A stretch of 56,312 bases of DNA from Pseudomonadota bacterium (GTDB taxonomy: Bacteria; Pseudomonadota; Alphaproteobacteria; Acetobacterales; Acetobacteraceae): NCBI GenBank assembly GCA_021805545.1, contig JAJZFB010000055.1:1-56312 (forward strand). The letters are read 5' to 3'. Under the pieces are notes generated by a model that had not been told where the DNA came from, made no database searches, and saw only the letters and a program-made list of their open reading frames with translations. A program made the position numbers and the translations under genes. This document shows, piece after piece, positions 17,493 to 25,068 of this stretch (positions are counted from its first letter, which is position 1; each line of letters opens with the position of its first letter).

Positions 17493-18182
17493 ATGCAGCC
17501 GGGGCAGATTATCATCGTCAACGGTACGTCGGGTTCGGGGAAATCCACCACCTGCGAGATGCTGGCCAAGGAGTCTGAGGATTTCTGGCTGCTTTATGGC
17601 ATTGACCATTTTCTCGCGGGGACGCTGCCGGCCACATTCGGGCACCATGGGCCACGTTGCCGTGATGGGATTTACGCGCACCCCGTGAATGAAGCCGAAC
17701 CGGACGGCGCGCTGCGCTGGAGTTTTGGCCCCTATGGCACGAGGGCTTTTGCCACGCTGCATGAATGGGTGGCAAGCGCGGCGCGCCAGGGGTGTAACAT
17801 TATTCTCGACCATTTGATGATGATGGACCCGCCCGTGCTGCAGGATGCGATATGGCGCATGCAGGGCCTGCCCGTAACGCTGATAACGCTGAAGCCGCCT
17901 TACGAGGTGCTGGAGCAGCGCTTGTTGCAGCGCAAATACGACAAGAAGCTGCCAGCCGATATTCTGGGTGAAGAAACGGTACGGATTATTACCAACCGGC
18001 TGAACCGGCTGCGCCCTTGGTTTTATGAGGCGGTTTACGCCAATGATTGCTCCGACCTGGAGATAGACACCGCGCGGCACGGGCCGGAGGCGGTGTGCGC
18101 CATGATAAATGAGCGGCTGGCGGCGGGGCCGGGCACGGCTTTTGCGCAGTTGCGGGCACGCTTCCCCCTTGCCGGAAAATGA
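17493..18182 (+). CDS. Chloramphenicol-phosphotransferase-like (CPT) P-loop kinase
   Basis: 229 aa. Walker A GTSGSGKST at residues about 11-19, then YGIDHF and the Asp of IILDHLMMMDPP in the Walker-B/acceptor region, as in the CPT family. CPT enzymes phosphorylate a hydroxyl of chloramphenicol; most homologues act on unknown hydroxylated molecules. It starts 10 bp after the DUF7064-like gene, with a GGGAG ribosome site, so it belongs to the catabolic operon. Phosphorylating a hydroxylated pathway intermediate, or detoxifying one, is a guess from context; resistance is not implied. Confidence 0.8.
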   Translation: MQPGQIIIVNGTSGSGKSTTCEMLAKESEDFWLLYGIDHFLAGTLPATFGHHGPRCRDGIYAHPVNEAEPDGALRWSFGPYGTRAFATLHEWVASAARQGCNIILDHLMMMDPPVLQDAIWRMQGLPVTLITLKPPYEVLEQRLLQRKYDKKLPADILGEETVRIITNRLNRLRPWFYEAVYANDCSDLEIDTARHGPEAVCAMINERLAAGPGTAFAQLRARFPLAGK

Positions 18183-18332
18183 GACGTGGCTTGATCCGCG
18201 CCGCCACGGGACCGTAAACCGGCCAGTTGCGAATGGCAGGCGCGGCTGGCCGGCACTAGAATGGCACATGAGCCCGCAAGGGACGCAGCAGCGCAACCAC
18301 AAGATTGGACGGGAACGGATTTGGGCATTGTG

Positions 18333-19148
18333 ATGGAGAATAAAAACACTAACGCAGCGGCGCCGGTGGTGCTGATTACCGGCGCCTCGGCTGGCATTGG
18401 CGAGGCCACGGCACAGCGTTTCGCACGTGAGGGCTGGCGTATAGTGGCTGTGGCGCGCCGGGCGGAAAAGCTGGCGCGGCTGGCAGAGAACATTGCCGGG
18501 GCAACCGGGATAGCAACGCTTGCAGCCGATGTGGCAGCACCCGGCACGGCGCGGCAGGCCATAGATTTGACAATGGAACGATTCGGCAGGCTGGATTGCC
18601 TGGTGAATAACGCCGGCTCCGGGCGCTGGGCACCAGTGCACGCCACCGAAGATGCAATGCTGGATGAAGTAGTGGATATAAGCCTGAAAGGCACGTTCCG
18701 CTTCTGCCGCGCAGCGCTTGGGGTGATGAAGCCGGGGGCTTGTATCGTGACGGTGGGCTCCACATTTGGCCTGCTGGGCGGGCTGGATGGCGGCATTTAT
18801 TGCGCGGTGAAAGCCGGGCTGGTTGGGCTGACCCAGACCATGGCCGCGCAGTATGGGGCCAGCGGCATACGCGCCAACCTTGTGGCGCCGGGCGTTATAA
18901 AAACTGACATGACAAAGGATTATTGGGACGCGCCCTTTTTCACGCGCATCAACCAGGAGATGACGCCGTTCGACCGCGAGGGCACGTGCGAGGATGTGGC
19001 CAACGCGATTTATTTTCTCGCATCGGACCAGGGCAGCTATATTAACGGCCAGAGCATTGCGCTGGATGGCGGCTGGTCGACCACGAAATATCTGTGCAAG
19101 GACGCCATGCTGGCCGAGCGCGTGCCGCATGCAAAGGCGGCGGAATAG
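18333..19148 (+). CDS. Short-chain dehydrogenase/reductase (classical SDR), first copy
   Basis: 271 aa. Shows TGASAGIG (cofactor loop), NNAG, the catalytic Ser in VGSTFG and YCAVK (Tyr-x3-Lys). Arg pair RRAEK after strand 2 suggests NADP preference. Likely oxidises an alcohol or reduces a ketone formed by the P450 or Rieske oxygenase. ATG 18333 is used; in-frame upstream sequence contains TTG/GTG codons without a clear ribosome site. The P450 gene begins 10 bp after its stop, pointing to one operon. Confidence 0.9.
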   Translation: MENKNTNAAAPVVLITGASAGIGEATAQRFAREGWRIVAVARRAEKLARLAENIAGATGIATLAADVAAPGTARQAIDLTMERFGRLDCLVNNAGSGRWAPVHATEDAMLDEVVDISLKGTFRFCRAALGVMKPGACIVTVGSTFGLLGGLDGGIYCAVKAGLVGLTQTMAAQYGASGIRANLVAPGVIKTDMTKDYWDAPFFTRINQEMTPFDREGTCEDVANAIYFLASDQGSYINGQSIALDGGWSTTKYLCKDAMLAERVPHAKAAE

Positions 19149-19158
19149 GAGAAGCCTT

Positions 19159-20457
19159 ATGAACACGACGAAGCAGACGGGTGTTTGCCCGGTGACGGGA
19201 AAAGGCACGATGCTGGAGCAGAGATCGCTCATTGACCCGGAGATTTCCGCACACCCGAAAGCCTATTACGACGCGATGCGCGCCGATGACCCGATTCATT
19301 ATGACGAGAAGCTGCATATGTATCTCGTCTCGCGGTTTGAGGATATTCAAACGATCCAGCGTGATCCTGTCACCTTTTCGGTCGAGCATGGCTACAAGGC
19401 GCAGTATTCGGCCGGCTATTTCGAGGAGTTCAAGGAAATTCTTGAGCGTGAGGGCGGCGGGTACTTCCCCGATGCCATCATGTCCGACCCGCCATACCAT
19501 ACGCGCATACGCGGGCTTATGGACAAAGCCTTTACCGCCCACCGCGTGCGTGAGCTGGAACCGTGCATTACCGAAATTGTGGTGGATTTGCTTGATAAAC
19601 TGCCCGCGGGTGAGCCGGTGGATATTGTCAAGCATTTCTCGGTGCCCGTGACCATCCGTGTGATTTGCGAGCAGTTGGGCGTGGAGCAGTATAATGCGGA
19701 CAAGCTCTCACGCTGGTCTCAGGCCGTTACGGCCCAAATTGGGCGGATGCAGAACCGTGAGCAGATGGTGGAGAACGCGAAGGAGATTTGCGAGCTTCAA
19801 CATTTCCTCATAGGGCATATAAAGGACCGGCAAAAACACCCGAAGGAGGACATGATCTCCGACCTGGTGCATGCGCGGATTGAAGGCTCGGATGAGCCGA
19901 CACTGACCTTCAAGGAAGTGGTCTCGCTGGTGCGCGCCCTGATGATCGCGGGGAATGACACGACCGCGACGGCGATGACTAATTTGTTCTACGTGCTTGG
20001 CACGCAGCCGAAAGTGGCTGAGCTGCTCAAGGCTTCGGCTGACGATGACAAACTGATGTCGCGCTTTGTGGAGGAGCTGCTGCGGCTGGAGCCGCCCGTG
20101 CGCGGGCTTTCGCGCATGACTACCAAAGAGGTTGAGGTTGGCGGCAGGCTGTTGCCCAAAGGAGCGCATTTGCTGCTGATGTATGCCTCGGCTAATGACC
20201 AGGAGGATGTGTTCACCTGTCCGCGCGATTTCGATATGGACCGGCCTAATTTGGGGCGCCATGTTGCGTTTGGCGGCGGGCCGCACAGGTGCATCGGGCT
20301 TTCTCTGGCGCGCATGGAAATACGCATCGCGGCGCGCGAGGTGGCGAAGCGGCTGGAGAATATCAGGCTGAAAATTCCGTTGGCCGATATTCCGTATCTG
20401 AAATCGGTGGCGACGCATACGATCGAGCATCTGCCGATAAGTTTTACAAAGCGCTGA
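19159..20457 (+). CDS. Cytochrome P450, bacterial class I
   Basis: 432 aa. I-helix AGNDTTA (oxygen activation), K-helix EELLR (ExxR), and haem loop AFGGGPHRCIG with the axial Cys at residue 378. Soluble; no membrane anchor. Hydroxylates an alicyclic or terpenoid-like substrate in partnership with a [2Fe-2S] ferredoxin; the ferredoxin at 21.3 kb is two genes downstream. An AGGAG site 8 nt before ATG 19159 fixes the start; the longer frame from 18994 overlaps the SDR. A ferredoxin reductase is not encoded in this window. Confidence 0.95.
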   Translation: MNTTKQTGVCPVTGKGTMLEQRSLIDPEISAHPKAYYDAMRADDPIHYDEKLHMYLVSRFEDIQTIQRDPVTFSVEHGYKAQYSAGYFEEFKEILEREGGGYFPDAIMSDPPYHTRIRGLMDKAFTAHRVRELEPCITEIVVDLLDKLPAGEPVDIVKHFSVPVTIRVICEQLGVEQYNADKLSRWSQAVTAQIGRMQNREQMVENAKEICELQHFLIGHIKDRQKHPKEDMISDLVHARIEGSDEPTLTFKEVVSLVRALMIAGNDTTATAMTNLFYVLGTQPKVAELLKASADDDKLMSRFVEELLRLEPPVRGLSRMTTKEVEVGGRLLPKGAHLLLMYASANDQEDVFTCPRDFDMDRPNLGRHVAFGGGPHRCIGLSLARMEIRIAAREVAKRLENIRLKIPLADIPYLKSVATHTIEHLPISFTKR

Positions 20458-20469
20458 GTAGAGATATTC

Positions 20470-21321
20470 ATGAACCAGGAATTAGCGGGCAAAGTGGCGA
20501 TTATCACCGGCGGCTCCAGCGGCATTGGGCGCGCGACGGTGGAGGTGTTTGCCCAGGCCGGGGCACGGGTGGCGATTGCCGATGTGAATGACGGCGCGGG
20601 CGAGGAGTTGGCCAAACAGATTGGCCCGGATGCATTTTACCAGCATACCGATGTTGCCCAGGCCGGGCAGGTGCAGGCGCTGGTGGATGCGGCTGTGGCC
20701 AGGTTTGGACGGCTGGATATCATGTTCAACAATGCCGGTATTTCCGGCGGGCGGCACCCGTATTTCCTTGATGACGACCTGGAGAATTTTCATGACGTCA
20801 TCGGGGTGAATTTATACGGGGTGATGATCGGCGCGCAGCGCGCCGGGCGTTATATGGCCAAGCATGGCGGCGGGGTGATTCTGAATAATGCTTCCATCGC
20901 GGGCATAATGGCGGGGCAGGCGCTGATGAGCTACCGGGCCTCGAAAGCCGCGGTCATACATCTCACCAAATCGCTCGCCATAGATTTGGCGCGGCATAAT
21001 ATACGCGTGAACTGCCTGGCGCCGGGGCATATACGCACGCCTATTCGTGTAATGACGGACGGACCCGTGGCAGCCAGCGTGGCGGTGCGGCTGGAGGAGC
21101 ATTTGCAGCCGGTTTGGGATGAGAATAAGCCGCTAAAACGCGCCGGCGTGCCAGAGGATGCGGCCTATGCCGCGTTGTTCTTGGCCAGCAGCCGTGCTGC
21201 GCAGATAACCGGCGCGATTTTGCCGGTGGATGGTGGAATCTCGGCGGGTGATTCGGTAAACCATCTGGCAAAGCTGCTAACCGCACAGGAAGAATTTTTG
21301 GCGAATGAAGGAAATGAATGA
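20470..21321 (+). CDS. Short-chain dehydrogenase/reductase, second copy
   Basis: 283 aa. TGGSSGIG near residue 14, Asp at the end of strand 2 (IADVND) favouring NAD+, NNAGISGG, catalytic NNASIAG and YRASK, then the substrate-loop motif CLAPGHIRTP. A C-terminal extension relative to minimal SDRs is seen. NAD+ preference suits an alcohol-oxidising catabolic step, possibly the product of the P450 upstream (12-bp gap). It overlaps the ferredoxin start by 4 bp. Confidence 0.92.
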   Translation: MNQELAGKVAIITGGSSGIGRATVEVFAQAGARVAIADVNDGAGEELAKQIGPDAFYQHTDVAQAGQVQALVDAAVARFGRLDIMFNNAGISGGRHPYFLDDDLENFHDVIGVNLYGVMIGAQRAGRYMAKHGGGVILNNASIAGIMAGQALMSYRASKAAVIHLTKSLAIDLARHNIRVNCLAPGHIRTPIRVMTDGPVAASVAVRLEEHLQPVWDENKPLKRAGVPEDAAYAALFLASSRAAQITGAILPVDGGISAGDSVNHLAKLLTAQEEFLANEGNE

Positions 21322-21647
21322 TGCGTGAGGTGACGGTCACATTCGTGGAGGAGGACGGCACGGCAAGGGTGCTGGCCGCCGAAACGGGCCAGTCTTTGAT
21401 GCAAGCCGGCAAGGATGGCGGTGTCGCTGGTATATTGGCGGATTGCTCTGGCTCCTGCGCCTGCGCCACCTGCCATGTTTATGTGGATGAGGCATGGTTC
21501 GGCAAAACCGGCGCACCAGATGCGATCGAGGACGAGATGCTGGATATGGTGGCCGATGTGCGCAAGCCAACCAGCCGCCTCTCTTGCCAGATTAAGTTGA
21601 GCCAAACGCTGGATGGGCTGAAAGTGACCGTGGCGCCAACGGGCTGA
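21318..21647 (+). CDS. [2Fe-2S] ferredoxin, adrenodoxin/putidaredoxin type
   Basis: 109 aa. The cluster loop ADCSGSCACATCHVYV gives C-x5-C-x2-C, with the fourth Cys in RLSCQI about 45 residues on; an extra Cys sits inside the loop. EDEMLDM is the acidic partner-docking helix of P450 ferredoxins. It should reduce the P450 encoded two genes upstream. ATGA overlap with the SDR shows translational coupling. A strong hairpin terminator follows 13 bp after the stop, closing the operon. Confidence 0.94.
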   Translation: MMREVTVTFVEEDGTARVLAAETGQSLMQAGKDGGVAGILADCSGSCACATCHVYVDEAWFGKTGAPDAIEDEMLDMVADVRKPTSRLSCQIKLSQTLDGLKVTVAPTG

Positions 21648-21659
21648 GGCGTAGATGCC

Positions 21660-21694
21660 AAAACGCCGCCGGGGCTGGCCCCAGGCGGCGTTTT
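21660..21694. terminator. Bidirectional rho-independent terminator
   Basis: Hairpin AAAACGCCGCC-GGGGC-TG-GCCCC-A-GGCGGCGTTTT with 16 paired positions and one bulged A. A-tract on the left and T-tract on the right let it work in both directions, matching the convergent ferredoxin (+) and VOC (-) genes on either side. Confidence 0.9.
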
Positions 21695-21699
21695 GCGTG

Positions 21700-22167
21700 T
21701 TAACCGTGCGGGCTGCTCAGCGGAAAATCGCAATGAGGAGCTGTTTCTTGCAGCTCGATGATATTGCCTTCCGGGTCTCGCCCGTAAACAGATTTGACAT
21801 GACCCATATCAATGGGCGCAGGGGCGCCGAAACTCATGCCCAGGGCTTTCAGGCGCTCAAACTCCCGGCCTATATCCGTTACGTCTACGCAAAAATGTGT
21901 ATAGCCTTTATCTTGCGGGTTTAGCGGCGGGACCGGGCGCGGATCCGGGGCGGCGAATTCAAACATTTCCAGGTAGCAATTGCCGGCGCGCAACATCGCG
22001 CCACGGGCGGCGGAGCCAGGGACGTCTATGAGTCTGTCCAGCACTGGCTCATCCTTCCAAACAAAAGGCTCTCCCACCAGCTCGAAACCAAAGGCATCTT
22101 TGTAAAAACGGATCATCTTCTCGAAATCGCGCACATGTACGCCAATATGGTGGATGCCTCGGATCAT
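21700..22167 (-). CDS. VOC-family (glyoxalase/extradiol dioxygenase fold) protein
   Basis: 155 aa, two beta-alpha-beta-beta-beta modules. First module opens with GIHHIGVHVRDFEKMIRFYKD (metal His at its HH), YLEMFEF supplies a possible Glu ligand; second module has YTHFCVDV and ends with GNIIELQE (Glu ligand). This layout suits lyases, epimerases (methylmalonyl-CoA epimerase type) or dioxygenases. Alone on the minus strand between two plus-strand operons, sharing a divergent promoter interval with the amidohydrolase. Reaction unknown. Confidence 0.87.
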   Translation of the reverse strand: MIRGIHHIGVHVRDFEKMIRFYKDAFGFELVGEPFVWKDEPVLDRLIDVPGSAARGAMLRAGNCYLEMFEFAAPDPRPVPPLNPQDKGYTHFCVDVTDIGREFERLKALGMSFGAPAPIDMGHVKSVYGRDPEGNIIELQETAPHCDFPLSSPHG

Positions 22168-22308
22168 GATACTCTCTCCTGCCGTTTATGCCCCGATAAG
22201 CCAGCCGCGGCATGGATACAAATGGCGCGGCGGGGCTGCACAGAACCAGACAAATCGCGCTGCACAGTGGGACATTCGAAAGCCGCGAGGGGGCAGGCTA
22301 GTTTGCTG

Positions 22309-22314
22309 TATAAT
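22309..22314 (+). promoter_or_regulatory. Candidate -10 element upstream of amidohydrolase operon
   Basis: A perfect TATAAT lies 40 bp before the amidohydrolase ATG in the interval divergent from the VOC gene. No good -35 is seen at 16-18 bp upstream, as expected if an activator such as the AraC-family protein is required. Prediction only. Confidence 0.4.
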
Positions 22315-22353
22315 TTGGCGGCCGCCAGAACGGCCGCGAGAGAGGATGAAATA

Positions 22354-23631
22354 ATGGCCAGCCAGATGATTACCGGCGCGCGCATATGGGACGCCACAGG
22401 AAACCCGGCTTTTGCGGGCGATGTGCTGGTTGAAGGCAACCATGTGCGGGCCATATCACGCATCCCCGGGCAATTGCGGCGCGAGGGGAGCGAGGTGATT
22501 GATGGCACGGGGATGACGCTGATGCCGGGCATGGTGGAGGGGCACGCACATCTTTCCTTCGAGGCCGTTGCGGCAACGGAGGACCTGATAACACCGCCGC
22601 CCGAGGAACAGGTTTTTGCAGCGGCGCGCGGCGCCAAGGCATTGCTGGACGCGGGATTCACCAGCGCCTATGGGGCATCGGAGGCAAAGCTGCGCCTGGC
22701 CGTGGCGGTACGAAATGAAGTGAATGCGGGGCGCCTGCCAGGGCCACGCATAAGGGCCGGGTCGCTGGAGATTTCCGTGACTGGGGCGATGGGCGATGAA
22801 AGCCGGTTGCATAACCCGCGCCCGGGTGGACCAGCCATGATTGTGGATGGGCCGGAGGAGATGCGCAAAGCCGTGCGGCTGGCATGCCGCGAGGGGTGCG
22901 ACAATATCAAGCTCGATGTATCAGGAGACCCGTTCTACCCGAACACGCCGGGGCATACGACGCCCATGAGCTTCGAGGAAATCCGCATGGCGGTGCAAAC
23001 CGCTCATGCTTACGGGCGCAAGGTGAACGCGCATACACGTTCGGTTGAAGGCTCAAAGCACTGCATTCGCGCGGGGGTGGATGGGCTGTTCCACTGCGAA
23101 TATGCCGATGAGGAATTGCTGGACATGATGGAGGCGGCAAAGGAGCGTATTTTTGTTGTGCCCACGGTCAGCCTGTTTCATACAATTATGCACGGCGAAG
23201 CTGCACGCAGCGGCCTGACGCCAGAAGTGGGCGGCTATATGGGGCTGCAAGATCTGCTGGAGGAATCAGCCAAGACACATACGGCGCTGCGCAAGCGCGG
23301 TGTGCGGCATTTAATTGGTGGCGATTACGGCTTTGCCTGGAGCCGCCAGGGCACCAATGCACGCGACTTGAAGTTTTTTGTTGATTACTACGGCTACACG
23401 CCAGAAGCCGCGCTGATCTGCGCCACGAATTACGGCGGGCTGGCGATGCGCGCGCAAGGCGACCTTGGCACCATTGCCGAGGGCGCGCTGGCGGACTTGC
23501 TGCTGGTGGCGGGCAACCCGCTGGAGGATGTGACAATGATGACCGATGCCAACCGCCTGGTGATGATTATGAAGGATGGCGCGATTTACAAAAACACCAC
23601 CGGCGCCGCGCAAAACCGCGCCGCTGCCTGA
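22354..23631 (+). CDS. Metal-dependent amidohydrolase
   Basis: 425 aa. HxH metal motif at H64/H66 (VEGHAHLSF), then a Lys in IKLDVSG (candidate carboxylated bridging Lys), His in VNAHTRS, His in LFHCEYADEE and Asp in GGDYGFAW; this is the full metal set of a prolidase/imidazolonepropionase-like amidohydrolase, with a C-terminal GALADLLLVAGNPLED strand typical of the composite beta domain. Hydrolyses an amide, lactam or lactone; substrate unknown. The ATG at 22354 has AGAGGA upstream. First gene of the operon continuing to the Rieske oxygenase, 16 bp later. Confidence 0.9.
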   Translation: MASQMITGARIWDATGNPAFAGDVLVEGNHVRAISRIPGQLRREGSEVIDGTGMTLMPGMVEGHAHLSFEAVAATEDLITPPPEEQVFAAARGAKALLDAGFTSAYGASEAKLRLAVAVRNEVNAGRLPGPRIRAGSLEISVTGAMGDESRLHNPRPGGPAMIVDGPEEMRKAVRLACREGCDNIKLDVSGDPFYPNTPGHTTPMSFEEIRMAVQTAHAYGRKVNAHTRSVEGSKHCIRAGVDGLFHCEYADEELLDMMEAAKERIFVVPTVSLFHTIMHGEAARSGLTPEVGGYMGLQDLLEESAKTHTALRKRGVRHLIGGDYGFAWSRQGTNARDLKFFVDYYGYTPEAALICATNYGGLAMRAQGDLGTIAEGALADLLLVAGNPLEDVTMMTDANRLVMIMKDGAIYKNTTGAAQNRAAA

Positions 23632-23646
23632 GACAGGATACGGAAC

Positions 23647-25059
23647 ATGAACGAAATGAGCAAGCAAGGCCCGGCTTTGAAACCAGGAGAAGCCCGCTGC
23701 CCGGCGGCTAGTACGCAGGAAATTATCGCACGCGACAAGGTGGGCGCGCCGGATTGGGTGCGCTCGGAAGCCTACGAATACATGGGCAGCGAGGATATAA
23801 GCAAAGACCGCTATATAAATGCCGATTATGCAAAGGCGGAATATGAACGGCTGTGGACGCGGACCTGGCAATTTGCATGCCGCGAGGAGCATATTCCCCA
23901 ACCGGGCGACTACCATGTGTATGATGTTGGCCCTTATTCCTTCATCATCACCCGTGTTTCAGAAAATGACATTCGCGCCTATTACAATGCCTGTTTGCAC
24001 CGCGGCACAAAACTACGTGCTTCAGGCACTGAAGGGCGCGCCTCGGAGTTCAAATGCAGTTTTCACGGCTGGAGCTGGAATGTAGACGGCAGCAACAAAA
24101 ATGTGGTCTGCCCCTGGGATTTTCCGCATGTGGACAAGGCCGGTCTGAACCTTCCGGAAGCGCGGGTGGAACGGCTGGCCGGGTTTGTGTGGATTAACAT
24201 GGACAAGACCGCACCGTCCCTGGCGGAATATCTGGGGCCGGAGGCCATAAAGCACATCAATGCATGGAAGCTGGAAAACCGTTATATCGCACTGCATGTG
24301 ACAAAGCCGATTCCGGCGAATTGGAAACTGACCGTGGAGGCATTTCAGGAAGCCTACCACGTCATCGAGACGCATCCACAGGTGGCGGTTTCCAATGCCG
24401 ATGCAAATTCGCAATATGACGTGTATGGCGAGCATGTGGACCGCTTCATTTCACCGCTGGGCGTGCTCAGCCCGCATCTGGAGGGTAAATATAGCGAGCA
24501 GGATATTCTGGACCAGTTTACCGTTGGTGATGCCGGGGTGCTGGAAGGCAACAAGCTGAGTGTGGGCGATGGCACGGCGCGGCAGGTAATGGCGGATATG
24601 TTCCGCGGCATGTTTGAGAAGGCCACGAATGCCGACCTTTCCGCCGTTTCCGATTCCGAAATTCTCGATTGTTTCTCTTATACGGTTTTTCCCAACTGCT
24701 TCCTCTTCCCTGGCATTTCGCTGCCCATGGTGTACCGCTTCCGGCCCAACCCGAAAAACCACCGGGAATGTCTTTATGAGGTAATGTTTCTGCGCCCTGT
24801 GGGCAAGGATGGCGTGCGCCCGCCACCGGCTGAGCCGATAGAGCTGACGCTGGAGCAGAGCTTTAAGGAGGCCGAGGGCATGGACCCAGGATTTGGCGCC
24901 ATTCTGGACCAGGACACAGATAATTTATTCCTGCAACAGGAAGGGCTGGAGGCTTCGGCAAAACCAGGCATCACGCTGGGTAATTATCAGGAAATCCGCA
25001 TCCGCCATTTTGAAAAAGCGGTTGACAAATACATGGCAATGCCGCCGCTAAAGCCTTGA
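23647..25059 (+). CDS. Rieske non-haem iron ring-hydroxylating oxygenase, alpha subunit
   Basis: 470 aa. Rieske cluster ligands C116/H118 (CLHRG) and C137/H140 (CSFHGW). Catalytic domain: EAYHVIETH gives mononuclear iron ligands H238 and H243, with the third ligand in the Asp-rich LDQDTDNLFLQQ segment (D421-D425). Hydroxylates an aromatic or otherwise cyclic substrate, or acts as a demethylase. No beta subunit is adjacent, so a homotrimeric alpha-only enzyme is likely. The Rieske ferredoxin at 14.5 kb may feed it. Sits between the amidohydrolase and the IorAB-type gene in one operon. Confidence 0.95.
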   Translation: MNEMSKQGPALKPGEARCPAASTQEIIARDKVGAPDWVRSEAYEYMGSEDISKDRYINADYAKAEYERLWTRTWQFACREEHIPQPGDYHVYDVGPYSFIITRVSENDIRAYYNACLHRGTKLRASGTEGRASEFKCSFHGWSWNVDGSNKNVVCPWDFPHVDKAGLNLPEARVERLAGFVWINMDKTAPSLAEYLGPEAIKHINAWKLENRYIALHVTKPIPANWKLTVEAFQEAYHVIETHPQVAVSNADANSQYDVYGEHVDRFISPLGVLSPHLEGKYSEQDILDQFTVGDAGVLEGNKLSVGDGTARQVMADMFRGMFEKATNADLSAVSDSEILDCFSYTVFPNCFLFPGISLPMVYRFRPNPKNHRECLYEVMFLRPVGKDGVRPPPAEPIELTLEQSFKEAEGMDPGFGAILDQDTDNLFLQQEGLEASAKPGITLGNYQEIRIRHFEKAVDKYMAMPPLKP

Positions 25060-25068
25060 GGCTGATCC

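Noticed and set aside
16512-19232. 906-codon open frame on the minus strand
   Set aside because: It runs antisense to four genes with clear domains, has no family features and is Arg/His/Pro-rich as expected for shadow frames in GC-rich DNA.
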